Positions 1 through 8,516 of a stretch of 64,000 bases of DNA are shown here, piece after piece; position 1 is the first letter of the stretch, and each line of letters opens with the position of its first letter. Origin of the DNA: Pelotalea chapellei (GTDB lineage Bacteria; Desulfobacterota; Desulfuromonadia; Geobacterales; Pseudopelobacteraceae); NCBI RefSeq assembly GCF_018531195.1, contig NZ_JAHDYS010000001.1:1-64000 (forward strand), written 5' to 3'. A program made the position numbers and the translations under genes. The notes below the pieces were generated by a model, which saw only the letters and a list, made by a program, of their open reading frames with translations, ran no database searches and was not told the DNA's origin.

Positions 1-125
1 TTTGTAAAAATAATTGAAAAAGAACAAAAGACCGAAAAACCTAAGTTAAACCTGGTTTTAATGTAGGGGTAAGGTCAAAAGGTTCTGATAAATCACAGAA
101 TGTACAGAAGAACAAAGGACAAACA

Positions 126-527
126 ATGGAAGAATACAAACCAATGACTGCTGAATCGGTACAGGAGCTGCTGAATAAGGCCGGGGCAGAGACGATGGCG
201 CGCCAGGGGCGTACTGAGAGCTATAGCGCTCCCCGGGACTTCTCTTTTGAGGTAAAAGCGGTCTTCACCAACGGCATGGAACTGCAGGTGGTAGCCCGCC
301 AGTTCAACTACCGAGAAGCGTGGGAGGCCACCGGGCGCGTCAACGACATGGTGGATGTTTCTCTGTTGCGAAACGGTTCTTATCTGCCCTTGCCAAAGGG
401 CTACCCTTTTTTTCAGGAGACGGATACGGAAGAAGGAGTCGATGAAGAGCGCCTGAAGGAGATCATCGACGCAGTACGAAATCTGAATCCGAAGATCTAC
501 CTGCTGCAGGAATTGACGGGAGGCTAA
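126..527 (+). CDS. Hypothetical protein, 133 aa
   Basis: I do not recognise this family. The protein is soluble and acidic, with no signal peptide or membrane segment. A central stretch reads like a small beta-rich fold (VKAVFTNGMELQVVARQF) and the C-terminus is a predicted helix followed by the sequence PKIYLLQEL. The ATG is preceded by AAAGGA about 7 bases upstream. The stop codon overlaps the stop of the convergent uracil-DNA glycosylase gene, so the two genes are packed tail to tail. No function is proposed. Confidence 0.7.
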   Translation: MEEYKPMTAESVQELLNKAGAETMARQGRTESYSAPRDFSFEVKAVFTNGMELQVVARQFNYREAWEATGRVNDMVDVSLLRNGSYLPLPKGYPFFQETDTEEGVDEERLKEIIDAVRNLNPKIYLLQELTGG

Positions 528-1150
528 CGCATCAATTCAGCAATACCGGCTGCAAATAGCGTCGCCCCACCGTTGGCCGGGTGTCTGACCGTGGCCGCAG
601 GAATTATTCCCATATTCACCATCAGCCCTTCCGACTTCTTGCCCACAGCGACGATTCTGGCTGTCGGAAAGGAATTGATCAGCAGTTTTAAAGCCGGTGC
701 TCCATATTCCATTTCCTGTGGTGTGGGGGTCCGGTTGGACCAGGGGTTGCCTGGCTTGTGGGGATGAAGCTGCAAGGCATTCCAGAGGATGGTACGTTCG
801 GCGATGCCGAGATTCTGGAGCGTCTTCCAGACAATGGTTGCAGATGGCTCGGAGAACGGCAGGCGACGCATGGACAGGCGCCCTGCCGGAGCCGGTATGC
901 GGGGGATGGAACCTTCGCCGAGCAGGCGTTCACTGGTAAAGGCGATGCCGCTGTAGCGGCAGCCCTGGTAACCGACAGCCTCGCCAACCAGAATGAAGGC
1001 GGGATTACAGTCAAGATGCAGGGCCAGCCGTTCCAATCGGGCAGCAGGACCATCGTCGGCGATCTCGTGGGGACAGTGTTCATGCCATGGATTGAAAAGA
1101 TCCGGCAGCCCGACCGGCAGTGTGGATATGAGACGTTCTGCTAACGACAT
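524..1150 (-). CDS. Uracil-DNA glycosylase superfamily protein
   Basis: The protein of about 208 aa looks like a member of the UDG superfamily that removes uracil or damaged bases from DNA. An N-terminal segment GEAVGYQGCRYSGIAF resembles the family's GExPG-type water-activating loop, and HPANGG near the C-terminus resembles the HPS-type minor-groove loop. The start at 1150 (MSLAERL) is chosen over an upstream in-frame start because AAAGAGGTAACC directly precedes it. The proline-for-other substitutions in the motifs mean the exact UDG subfamily is uncertain. It is monocistronic and separated from the next gene by a hairpin. Confidence 0.7.
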   Translation of the reverse strand: MSLAERLISTLPVGLPDLFNPWHEHCPHEIADDGPAARLERLALHLDCNPAFILVGEAVGYQGCRYSGIAFTSERLLGEGSIPRIPAPAGRLSMRRLPFSEPSATIVWKTLQNLGIAERTILWNALQLHPHKPGNPWSNRTPTPQEMEYGAPALKLLINSFPTARIVAVGKKSEGLMVNMGIIPAATVRHPANGGATLFAAGIAELMR

Positions 1151-1190
1151 GGTTACCTCTTTTTTCCCTGCAATAATATGGCTCAAATTT

Positions 1191-1220
1191 AAAGGCTTGC
1201 AGTAATCACTGCAAGCCTTT
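1191..1220 (-). terminator. Intergenic hairpin, likely terminator
   Basis: A perfect 13-bp stem (AAAGGCTTGCAGT / ACTGCAAGCCTTT) with a short loop sits downstream of the gene that ends at 1265 on the minus strand. T-rich sequence follows on both strands, so it may act in both directions. Confidence 0.65.
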
Positions 1221-1264
1221 GTTTAACACTCTATAGCGGCGCATTCTGCCGATACCCCTGAACA

Positions 1265-1651
1265 TCATTTACGATGTTGATTCAACCAAATTTCACCTTC
1301 TGCCCTGGTACGGAATATGGCAACGACCAATCCTGCCTGCTCGACGTATGTCTGCCACATGCGTATCAAACCGAAAACAGCATCGTTTGATGCAATTACT
1401 GCGGCATAGATATATGGCACCTGAGCTGAGATTTCCTTATCCTTAAGTGCTATAGTCCTAACCATCTCGGCGGAAGTTTCAATCCGCTCCACAGCTGAAT
1501 AATCTGCAATTATGTATCTGACACCCTCTCCGTTTAAAAGATAATGCGTCGCCAGGTCATGAGATTCCAGAATCTCCTTGCCTGTAACGACGCCGGACCA
1601 GACACGGGTCAGTTGCTTCAATGACTCATCATATTCTGTCTCGAATGGCAT
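1265..1651 (-). CDS. Hypothetical protein, possible SpoIIAA/STAS-like fold
   Basis: This is a 128-aa soluble protein. Features such as GVVTGKEILESHDLATHYL, RYIIADYSAVERI and a C-terminal segment with a GEIWL turn recall short SpoIIAA-like/STAS-type proteins often annotated in Geobacter, but the match is by appearance only. The ATG at 1651 is preferred to an adjacent TTG because GGGGA lies seven bases upstream. It stands alone between two intergenic regions. A regulatory or lipid-binding role would be a guess. Confidence 0.6.
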   Translation of the reverse strand: MPFETEYDESLKQLTRVWSGVVTGKEILESHDLATHYLLNGEGVRYIIADYSAVERIETSAEMVRTIALKDKEISAQVPYIYAAVIASNDAVFGLIRMWQTYVEQAGLVVAIFRTRAEGEIWLNQHRK

Positions 1652-1855
1652 CAAGAATCCCCATCTTTCGCGTGTTTACAAAAAGGGTTCGGATTTATAG
1701 CATGATAGCAAACTAATTTACAACTCATTAAACCGCAGCCCCTGCTCCAAGTTTTGACAATCATTTGGAAAATGAAGTCGAAAGATATATATTGAGGCTG
1801 AAATCACGAGCGCATCGGAACAGTTTGAAATGATCATGCAATAGGGAGAAGATTT

Positions 1856-2233
1856 ATGGGCCTTTTTTCAGGAGAGACGAAGAGTGCAGGTTCGGCTGAA
1901 ACCAGGAAGTTCCATGCGGAGTATGGTCAACTGCTTGCTGACGGCGAAATCATTGATGCCGGTTTTGTGGTCTTCAGGGATACATTCCTGTTCACCAACA
2001 AGAGATTGATTCTCATCGACATACAGGGAGTTTCGGGCAGACAGATAGAGTACTTGTCAATCCCATACGGCAGCATCCGAAAGTTCAGCGTTCAGACAGG
2101 AGAGAAATTCGATCTCAACGCGGAATTAAAGCTCTGGATTGGCAATGACACGATTCCACTGGAGAAGAAGTTCAACAAAGACGTGAATATTTATGATGTG
2201 CAGAAGGTTCTTGCAGGCCATGTGCTGAAGTAG
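1856..2233 (+). CDS. Bacterial PH-domain protein
   Basis: The 125-aa protein resembles the bacterial pleckstrin-homology family (YvbH-like, PF08000). The run FVVFRDTFLFTNKRLILIDIQGVSGRQIEYLSIPYGSI matches the characteristic 'TNKRLILID...G...Y.SIPY' signature, followed by a KLWIGN...PLEKKF strand-rich part and a C-terminal helix. It has no signal peptide. The ATG is preceded by AGGGAGAAG. A strong intrinsic terminator follows, so the gene is probably a single transcription unit. The biochemical role of the family is not settled. Confidence 0.75.
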   Translation: MGLFSGETKSAGSAETRKFHAEYGQLLADGEIIDAGFVVFRDTFLFTNKRLILIDIQGVSGRQIEYLSIPYGSIRKFSVQTGEKFDLNAELKLWIGNDTIPLEKKFNKDVNIYDVQKVLAGHVLK

Positions 2234-2265
2234 CACCAGAATCACACCATAGGAACCGCCAAAGC

Positions 2266-2307
2266 AAAAGGGTTACAGTTATCAGCGCTGTAACCCTTTA
2301 TTTTTAT
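2266..2307 (+). terminator. Intrinsic terminator after the PH-domain gene
   Basis: The stem AAAGGGTTACAG / CTGTAACCCTTT is followed by ATTTTTATT, a standard rho-independent terminator on the plus strand. Confidence 0.85.
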
Positions 2308-2426
2308 TGACGGAGAGGTGGGTATTTATGGTTTCTGCTGTCCCTAGAATTCCAAGCAATTAATCCACTATCTTTATAATTCCGTTACACTTCGGATAAC
2401 CGGCGCAACCCCAAAAGAACTTGCGG

Positions 2427-3698
2427 TTACTGCTGCCACTGATGCAGGGTGGTGCGAATGATTTCTAAATAGCCTGGCTCCCGCACGACCTCTTGATATC
2501 CCGGAACGGCTCCCACCCACCTGCCCAACCGGACGTTGCGTTCCTGTGTGAGATAAAGGGTGGGCAATCCCATAAGGGCCGGCCCGTCCATGCCGGCAGT
2601 GGTCACGCCAATCTGGCCCACCAGGCCGTGGCGGCATCGCAACTCTTCAAAGAGTTGCAGTTGAGCCCGGCGCATCTCCGGCCCCTGGAAGAGCGTTTCT
2701 TTCCAGCACAGGGCCAGGTTGACTGCGCTTGGCGGAACTAGCTCCAGAGGAACTTTATCGCCGAAAAAGATGGGGGTGAGCCCGGCATTCACTACCAGTT
2801 CAGAAAGCTGACGCAACTCATCGAAACAGGTATTGCGCTGGACATGGTGGTCACCCGTTCGTACCCAGAGCAGCACCTTCTGTTCCGGCTTCCCCCCCAC
2901 CTTGCCATCGATCCATGATAGTAAGGCAGCCGACGGCGACTCGTCACCCAGAAAGGCTGCGCGCAGGGTGCACTGTGCTTTTTGCGCGTCAGCGCGAAAA
3001 GCCTCGGCAATGATATGCGTCAGATGCTTGGGACTTGCCGGTCGAGACCGATAGGGGCGAAGGGCTCCGTCCAACCCGGCATCGAAAAGGAATCGTCTGG
3101 CCTGCACTTCCTGGGCAGCGCCGGGTCTGATCTGGATGGATAGGCCGGCAAACAGTGCCGCAGCTGCCAGGTACCAGCCTTCGCCAAACGAAAAGCCGGG
3201 ATCGGCATGGAACGTATAGGCACGGTTGCGCTCCAGGACGATGTTCCTGGCTGCTTTTGCAGCAACCTCAGCTCTGCGGGCCATCGCTCTCGCTTTGGCC
3301 GTATCAAGTAGCCGGGTAAAACCTGCGGCCCCCAATGCCGCCTCTTCGGCAGTGCCAGCGATCTGCTCTACTCGCTGCCAGCCGTCTTCGCAGTCTTCCA
3401 GAGTGGGCGCCCGCTGAGAACCGCGAGAGAGCTGCCCGGCACCATAGCGCGCATCCTCTGCCCGAGCCGCGAAAGCCTGAATCAGCACCCATTGGAGCAA
3501 CGCAACCTCTCGGCTCTCCCCCGCGTTGTCCAGCGCCTGTGTGGCCAACAGAACAACCTGCTCCAGCCGAGAGCGATAATCATCGCGCACTCCTGGCAGA
3601 TGCAGCGTTCCCTGCAATGCAGTGGCCTCGGCCAAAAGAGTGACGGCCTTTCGTGTGAGCTCCCCGCCATCCGTTTCGTTAGTAAGCAGCCTGGTCAC
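2427..3698 (-). CDS. Unknown protein, possible glycosyltransferase-like C-terminal half
   Basis: The 423-aa protein is not from a family I can name. The first 180 residues are alanine-rich and helical. The C-terminal half has alternating strands and helices, with KVLLWVRTGDHHVQRN, GLTPIFFGDKVPLE and a glycine-rich segment GVTTAGMDGPALMGLPTLYLT, which in general layout resembles the nucleotide-sugar-binding half of GT-B glycosyltransferases. It overlaps the upstream sugar epimerase gene by four bases (ATGA), so the two are co-translated, which fits sugar metabolism. The glycosyltransferase idea is inference. Confidence 0.6.
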   Translation of the reverse strand: MTRLLTNETDGGELTRKAVTLLAEATALQGTLHLPGVRDDYRSRLEQVVLLATQALDNAGESREVALLQWVLIQAFAARAEDARYGAGQLSRGSQRAPTLEDCEDGWQRVEQIAGTAEEAALGAAGFTRLLDTAKARAMARRAEVAAKAARNIVLERNRAYTFHADPGFSFGEGWYLAAAALFAGLSIQIRPGAAQEVQARRFLFDAGLDGALRPYRSRPASPKHLTHIIAEAFRADAQKAQCTLRAAFLGDESPSAALLSWIDGKVGGKPEQKVLLWVRTGDHHVQRNTCFDELRQLSELVVNAGLTPIFFGDKVPLELVPPSAVNLALCWKETLFQGPEMRRAQLQLFEELRCRHGLVGQIGVTTAGMDGPALMGLPTLYLTQERNVRLGRWVGAVPGYQEVVREPGYLEIIRTTLHQWQQ

Positions 3699-4711
3699 AG
3701 GATCTTCTTCGACCAGGTTTTCGGCGCGAGGGGGCCGTCTATTTCCAACGCCAGATTGTGTAAAAATGGGCGGGGTCCGCGAGATTTTATCCAGTCGATC
3801 ATCACGGCCAAGCCCTCTTCGAGTTTCACCTTCGGCTGGTAATCCAGCAGTCGCCGGGCCTTGTCGGCGCAGCAGTTGGCAAAGAAAACCTCCTGGGGGC
3901 GTCCCTCGATCCGGTTCGGCTGCAGATCGAAATCGAGGAGCCGGGCGATGGTGGCGGCAAGTACGTTGATGGTGACAAACTCATCGTCGGGGCCGATATT
4001 GATGACCTCATGGACACAGCGGTTGTCTGTGGCCATCCGCAAAAGCGGATCCACCACATCGGAGACAAAACTGAAGCAGCGTCTCTGATTGCCGTCCCCG
4101 TAGATATAGGGTTGGCGTCCCTGCAACATCAGGTTGATGAATATAGCGGCCACGTTGCGATAAGGATCGTCGTAGCGCTGCCGTGGCCCGATGATATTGT
4201 GAGGAACCGCCACCACCCACTCCATACCGTGGGTTTCGGCAATATTGGCCAGCAGCCTCTCCGCACACCATTTGGCGATGCCGTAGGGATCCTGAGGAGC
4301 CGGCACCATATCCTCGGTAAACGGAATTTTGTTCGTGCCGTACCTGGCCATGGACGAACAGAGCACGAAGCGTTTGACACCTCCGGCCGCTGCCGCGGAG
4401 ACAACGCCACTGGTCGCCGTGACCACGTTGCGGGTGACCAGATGCGGGCTGAATACGGAGAAGCCTTCATAGGCTGTGGCCGCGCAATGGTAGACAATAT
4501 CGACGTCTTTCAGCAAAGGGGCCAGTGGCGCAAAATCATTGCAATCGATGTGATGAAACAGAGCGCGATCCGGAACATTGTCCAGATAGCCCCCCATCAG
4601 GTTGTCACATCCCGCAACCAGGTACCCTTCAGCCAGGCACCTCTCCGCAATATGACTCCCTAAAAAACCTGCGATACCCGTAATGAAAATTCGTTTTCCG
4701 CTCAATTGCAC
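3695..4711 (-). CDS. NAD-dependent epimerase/dehydratase (extended SDR)
   Basis: The 338-aa protein is a member of the extended short-chain dehydrogenase family that modifies nucleotide sugars. The NAD-binding motif GIAGFLGSHIA lies at residues 12-22, DxD-like acidic residues follow at the second strand, and the catalytic Ser-Tyr-Lys set is visible as CSSMARYG and DPYGIAKW. The family's C-terminal substrate segment (GDGNQRRCFSFVSDVV) is also intact. The start is GTG at 4711 or TTG at 4705; GGAG immediately upstream slightly favours TTG. It is transcribed with the following unknown gene and lies downstream of a short leader-like ORF and a terminator. Sugar specificity cannot be read from the sequence. 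Confidence 0.85.
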   Translation of the reverse strand: MQLSGKRIFITGIAGFLGSHIAERCLAEGYLVAGCDNLMGGYLDNVPDRALFHHIDCNDFAPLAPLLKDVDIVYHCAATAYEGFSVFSPHLVTRNVVTATSGVVSAAAAGGVKRFVLCSSMARYGTNKIPFTEDMVPAPQDPYGIAKWCAERLLANIAETHGMEWVVAVPHNIIGPRQRYDDPYRNVAAIFINLMLQGRQPYIYGDGNQRRCFSFVSDVVDPLLRMATDNRCVHEVINIGPDDEFVTINVLAATIARLLDFDLQPNRIEGRPQEVFFANCCADKARRLLDYQPKVKLEEGLAVMIDWIKSRGPRPFLHNLALEIDGPLAPKTWSKKIL

Positions 4712-4751
4712 TCCGTGCCGGATTTTATATGACCGATCCTGTCATGTATTG

Positions 4752-4804
4752 AAAACAAACAAAGGCTCCGGATTTAAGGGATTCTGCTCCCTCTTCCAGA
4801 GCCT
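4752..4804 (-). terminator. Terminator/attenuator-like hairpin before the epimerase gene
   Basis: On the minus strand the sequence forms a long stem AGGCTC(T)GGA...TCCGGAGCCT with a nested GGGA/TCCC stem, followed by TTTGTTTGTTTT. It lies between the short ORF at 4847-4918 and the epimerase start, the usual place for an attenuator or for a terminator ending a small transcript. Confidence 0.7.
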
Positions 4805-4846
4805 CAATTTTGGGGCCCTTTTTATACGCCATGTCACGCTATGCTG

Positions 4847-4918
4847 TCAATGCGTCAGCCCGGTCAGGCAGTTTGCTGGGCGGGCTACGGCTGCTGGAGA
4901 GGACCAGATGTCGGGCAT
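4847..4918 (-). CDS. Candidate 23-aa leader peptide or small protein
   Basis: A 24-codon ORF begins at an ATG with a strong ribosome binding site (CGGAGG, eight bases upstream) and encodes MPDIWSSPAAVA...NCLTGLTH. It is followed at once by a rho-independent terminator and then by the epimerase operon on the same strand. This is the classic layout of an attenuation leader peptide, though no obvious run of one regulatory codon is present. It could alternatively be a free-standing small protein or a peptide precursor. Evidence for translation is only the Shine-Dalgarno sequence and the context. Confidence 0.4.
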   Translation of the reverse strand: MPDIWSSPAAVARPANCLTGLTH

Positions 4919-5091
4919 GTGAAGTACCTCCGAAAGCGCTGTGGTGGGTAGTTTAGTTTGTGGGAGATTTTGACGAGATGGGACTTATTCTATTAATTGG
5001 GAAGTAAACCCTGAAACTAAAGCCTTACCCTAGTTTTTGTGGTTCTCTCAGCGCCCTCTGCGACTCTGCGTTAACAAGCCTGTATCTAAAG

Positions 5092-5334
5092 TTATGGTGC
5101 AGCGGTTTCCAGGGCACGCGCCAGTTGATCCGGACAGGAGGTATCACCCTGGCAGGCGATGCCTTTCAGTCGCCGCACCGCCTCCGCTACCGGCATCCCC
5201 TTGACCAATGCAGCCACTGCCTGGGTGTTACCGGCACAGCCTCTGATGAACTCGACGTCGACAATTATACCGGCCTCTATCTCAATATTGATTTGCGTGG
5301 CACAGGTGCCGGATGTTTCGTAACTGATTTGCAT
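5092..5334 (-). CDS. TSCPD domain-containing protein (TIGR03905-type)
   Basis: The 80-aa protein is a full-length free-standing TSCPD-domain protein. It carries the defining segment CQGDTSCPDQLARAL close to the C-terminus and the upstream GTCATQINIEI and GCAGNTQAV motifs with conserved cysteines, consistent with a small metal-binding module. TSCPD domains also occur at the C-terminus of some adenosylcobalamin-dependent ribonucleotide reductases, but no reductase is nearby. It is monocistronic. Confidence 0.85.
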   Translation of the reverse strand: MQISYETSGTCATQINIEIEAGIIVDVEFIRGCAGNTQAVAALVKGMPVAEAVRRLKGIACQGDTSCPDQLARALETAAP

Positions 5335-5512
5335 TTTAAAAGTCCTTTTTGCTAGTGGAAAGATGCCTTTTAAGGATGAAAAGGGGAGGTAAAAAGACCT
5401 GTTTGATTCATGATGTTAGTGAGTTGGCTTGGTCCGAACCCATCCGTTTAATCCGTCCGACCGAGCGAATTGTGATTGGGCTTCAGTTTAGAAGAAAGCT
5501 CGTTCTGATACA

Positions 5513-6517
5513 TCACGGTGATATTGATACATCTACCTGTGTGTTTACCGAATAAATGTCTGTGGAAATATTTCCGCGTACTGTTAAAATTTTTGCTGTG
5601 TCAGAACCATTATACTTATAAAAATAACCATTTTTAGTGTCTACTATTAAGTCATAAAGTCCGTAATCTTCAGATCTTTGTTTTATAGATAAACTTCCTG
5701 AAGCAACTCCAGCGCCATAATTGTTGTTAGTTGTTGTTCTCATACTCCGGCTATTACTACGACTTGAAGAATTACTGCCGGCATATTGACCTGTCCCAGA
5801 AACAAAAAATTCTCTGCCACTAAATTCTCCGCTGCTTTTATCAACCGACCAAAATTTTGACTCAGCAGGAATATTAAAACCAATTTTTGTTAGGTATGTC
5901 AAAGCTGACTGCCCAGATGTATATCCATATAATTCAATCATCTTAAACAGAGACTCAAATTCATCTTTCTTGGGAAGTCTCCAATCACTGAACCCTAAAT
6001 AGGTTGACTGATTTAACTTTCTTACTACGGCAGCAGCCCCTTCAGCACTTTTTACATTTTTTACTGTAAGCGGCGATCTTAACCACATGAGGTTGGTTTT
6101 TGGGTCTGCGACTGTGCTCTCAGAAACAATCGGCTTCTTAATTTTGTCTCTTAGTCCATGCATATTAAATGGATCATTGCTTATTTCAGGATCTGCATCA
6201 AGTTCCCATTTTATGCGCCCAGTAAATCCAGCCGGCATATCTTTTAATAAATCCCAGTAGATGTTTTTTCCTTTTCCAACAGGTACTTTTGAACCGTAAT
6301 CACCGGATAGATGAATTACACCTGGCAAATAGCGCTCTTCATCAAAAACTACTGCTACTTTAACATTAGCCTGGCGCTCGCCTGGTTTCCCAAATAAATC
6401 ATATGAAAGGTGGATTTTGCTGCCAATTACGGTAGCTTTAGCATTTTTTATTTCAATGGCAAAACATGAACAAGTCAAAAGAAGAAACACACCAATACAT
6501 AAGGTCATTAATCTCAT
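5513..6517 (-). CDS. Exported DUF1566 (Lcl-type) domain protein
   Basis: The 334-aa protein begins with a signal peptide (MRLMTLCIGVFLLLTCSCFA) whose cysteine pair could make it a lipoprotein, although SCFA fits signal peptidase I as well. Residues 25-125 resemble a small beta-domain. Residues 140-225 contain the DUF1566 signature TNLMWLRSP...YLGFSDWRLPKKDEFESL. A low-complexity Ser/Asn/Arg stretch near residue 245 is followed by a C-terminal strand-rich tail. DUF1566 proteins are surface or secreted proteins of mostly unknown role. Its lower GC content than the neighbours suggests a separate history. Confidence 0.8.
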   Translation of the reverse strand: MRLMTLCIGVFLLLTCSCFAIEIKNAKATVIGSKIHLSYDLFGKPGERQANVKVAVVFDEERYLPGVIHLSGDYGSKVPVGKGKNIYWDLLKDMPAGFTGRIKWELDADPEISNDPFNMHGLRDKIKKPIVSESTVADPKTNLMWLRSPLTVKNVKSAEGAAAVVRKLNQSTYLGFSDWRLPKKDEFESLFKMIELYGYTSGQSALTYLTKIGFNIPAESKFWSVDKSSGEFSGREFFVSGTGQYAGSNSSSRSNSRSMRTTTNNNYGAGVASGSLSIKQRSEDYGLYDLIVDTKNGYFYKYNGSDTAKILTVRGNISTDIYSVNTQVDVSISP

Positions 6518-6696
6518 TTACGTTTTCTCCATATGCTGAAGATCATGATTCTAGTAACATACATAACAAATATCCCGCGAAGACCTAATGAGCACCCACC
6601 ACAGTCCTACTCCTTTTAATAGAGAACTGCTCGCAAGCCTACAATCGCCATTCCCTACGATGTTCAGCCAGATACTCCTGAGCATGCAAAAACCGC

Positions 6697-6828
6697 AAAA
6701 ACCGGGGACGTTGTTTACGCAAAAACCGGCAAAAACCGGGGACGTTGTTTATTTGTTGATTAATTTGACATTTACCCAACATTTGGCAAAAACCGGGGAC
6801 GTTGTTTATTTGTTGATTAACTTGACTT
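6697..6828. repeat. Three copies of a GGGGACGTTGTTTA repeat, two in a 57-bp tandem unit
   Basis: The 21-base core AAAAACCGGGGACGTTGTT(TA) occurs at 6697-6717, 6731-6751 and 6788-6808. The last two copies continue into a shared tail ATTTGTTGATTAA-TTGAC, giving a tandem unit with a 57-bp period. Similar 'ACCGGGGAC...' sequences commonly flank REP-associated transposases in this bacterial group, so this may be a decayed insertion footprint. The 360-bp gap around it holds no gene I can support. Confidence 0.75.
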
Positions 6829-6878
6829 TCGCCCAAATTTAAACCACTTCCGGGCTGACCGTTCCGGGAGCATCATAC

Positions 6879-7610
6879 TTAATTCCCCTCTATCGCCACC
6901 ACCTGCCGACATTTAGGATACGATGAACACGCCCAGAACAATTTACCAGCATGGGGACCGGTTTTTGCCTGCCGCTTCACCATAGCCGCTGCACATTTTG
7001 GACAAACTGGCACTGCTTCTTCAGGCTTGGCAGATATCGGGGCAGCCACTGCTTTGGTTTCTGACTGTACCGGAGAAGGCTCTGTCTTTGCCGCAGTCGG
7101 CACAGGCGATTCAGCTGCAAGCTTGAATACTTCGACCAACCTCGCCCGAACCTCCTGAATCGCATACCCCTTCTTGGCAGAGAATCGAGCAACCAGAATC
7201 TTCGCACTCGCCAAGGCCTGATCGACAAATTCATCTCTCCCGGCACGATCTTCCCGAGCATGGGACTGATCATCAAGCTCAACAACTCCAATCACAGACA
7301 GATCAGCAACCGAACAGATTACGAAATCCAGATGCTTCTGGTTAATTCTGTTCAGGGCTGTAGTGCGCTTGCTTTTCGAGAGCCCTTTGGCCGGCTTGAC
7401 AAGGTCACCGAGACGGACTTTGCCGAACACCCGGTAACGACTGTCCAGCGCCTGCTCCAGCACGCCAAGAAACGAGCGTTCTGCCGGGGTGAAGAGGATA
7501 TCCCTGCTTTCAAAAGAAAGCCCTTCGGCCTTCGACGGCTGCTTTGCCTTTAAGCCAGCAAGAACAACGGCAATCACAAGAATCAATACAATGATAATTA
7601 GAAGGTTCAT
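6879..7610 (-). CDS. DUF2726 protein with topoisomerase-type zinc finger
   Basis: The 243-aa protein has an N-terminal membrane anchor (residues 2-21, LLIIIVLILVIAVVLAGL), a DUF2726 nuclease-like domain (about residues 40-165, with FTPAERSFLGVLEQAL and DFVICSVADLSVIGVVELDD), a proline/alanine-rich linker, and a C-terminal C4 zinc finger of the topoisomerase I type (CPKC...FWACSSYPKC). The DUF2726 core has the D-ExD-like acidic pattern of restriction-endonuclease-like folds. It overlaps the upstream gene by four bases. DNA binding is likely; its substrate is unknown. Confidence 0.85.
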   Translation of the reverse strand: MNLLIIIVLILVIAVVLAGLKAKQPSKAEGLSFESRDILFTPAERSFLGVLEQALDSRYRVFGKVRLGDLVKPAKGLSKSKRTTALNRINQKHLDFVICSVADLSVIGVVELDDQSHAREDRAGRDEFVDQALASAKILVARFSAKKGYAIQEVRARLVEVFKLAAESPVPTAAKTEPSPVQSETKAVAAPISAKPEEAVPVCPKCAAAMVKRQAKTGPHAGKLFWACSSYPKCRQVVAIEGN

Positions 7611-8371
7611 TCCTGATCCATTTCAGACCAGTTTTGGCGGTCATGGTCTAAGCCCTTTGCTGGGCGAACTCTGTGCGTTGAAACATGAATCTGTTTGCGC
7701 CACTGCTCTGCTACCACGGCAGCTCTCTCCTCAAAATGTTGTGCGTGGTGTGGTTGTGAGACAAGAAAGAAGACAACATGCGGAGTCCGGAATGAGAGCA
7801 CTTCCGGTGCGTTGAGTTGCCTGCAAAGCTCCAATGATAGGCGCGTTATGAATTGCTCCCGGTTCTCACGTATGAAATGTTGATATACAAGAATTGATTT
7901 GCCTGAACTAAATGCATTGGTCAATTCGTGCCAATATAGGAACTTCGATGATTGCTTTCGCCCGTAAGGGCGCGATTTGATTTCGAGCCCATTATCTGGG
8001 TCGAAGAATATCAAATCTACTCCCTGTAATCGCTCGAGCATTTCCTCAAAGTACCGACCTCGCTCCTTCGGAATGTCAGAGAGTAAGTCGCAGTGATAGA
8101 TTGCATTCTGGAGAACGCCTATTGACTCGAGGCGGTTGACATGCCTTTCATTGTCCCGGATGCAGTCAGCCAAGTGCTCAAATAATAGTGAATCGTATTG
8201 CTTCCACTTCCACGGCGAATCCAAATAGCGAGTGAATTGCCCATCAGTGCGGTCGTCGTTCGGGGTGAGCATCCAACACACACCAGTTCGGATCTTACCG
8301 CTGCCAGAGAGGATGCGAAGAAGTCCGTACTTCCGATAATCATTAATGTCCGCGACGTATTGATTTTTCAT
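7607..8371 (-). CDS. Uncharacterised conserved protein (MKNQYxxDINDYRKYGLLR family)
   Basis: The 254-aa protein starts with MKNQYVADINDYRKYGLLRILSG, which I recall as the conserved N-terminus of an uncharacterised prokaryotic family; this is the reason for choosing 8371 over the upstream in-frame start at 8443. A segment DLIFFDPDNGLEI resembles the DPxxG/N motif IV of class I methyltransferases and three-Cys-motif partner proteins, but no SAM-binding glycine motif is obvious. It is translationally coupled with the DUF2726 gene. The pair might be an accessory nucleic-acid-processing unit; that is inference. Confidence 0.65.
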   Translation of the reverse strand: MKNQYVADINDYRKYGLLRILSGSGKIRTGVCWMLTPNDDRTDGQFTRYLDSPWKWKQYDSLLFEHLADCIRDNERHVNRLESIGVLQNAIYHCDLLSDIPKERGRYFEEMLERLQGVDLIFFDPDNGLEIKSRPYGRKQSSKFLYWHELTNAFSSGKSILVYQHFIRENREQFITRLSLELCRQLNAPEVLSFRTPHVVFFLVSQPHHAQHFEERAAVVAEQWRKQIHVSTHRVRPAKGLDHDRQNWSEMDQE

Positions 8372-8516
8372 TGGTCTATATGGCCTTTTTTCAATTTGAT
8401 CTAATTCGTATTTGAGCACTTCACGCGCGCGTGAACTGATCATCCAACCTAATGGATTGTAATTCGACCATCCCCCTCACTAACTCCTACGATACCCGCT
8501 CCAACATGCGCCCTAC

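Noticed and set aside
688-1083. ORFs opposite and within the uracil-DNA glycosylase gene
   Set aside because: They are frame shadows in GC-rich DNA without ribosome binding sites or recognisable motifs.
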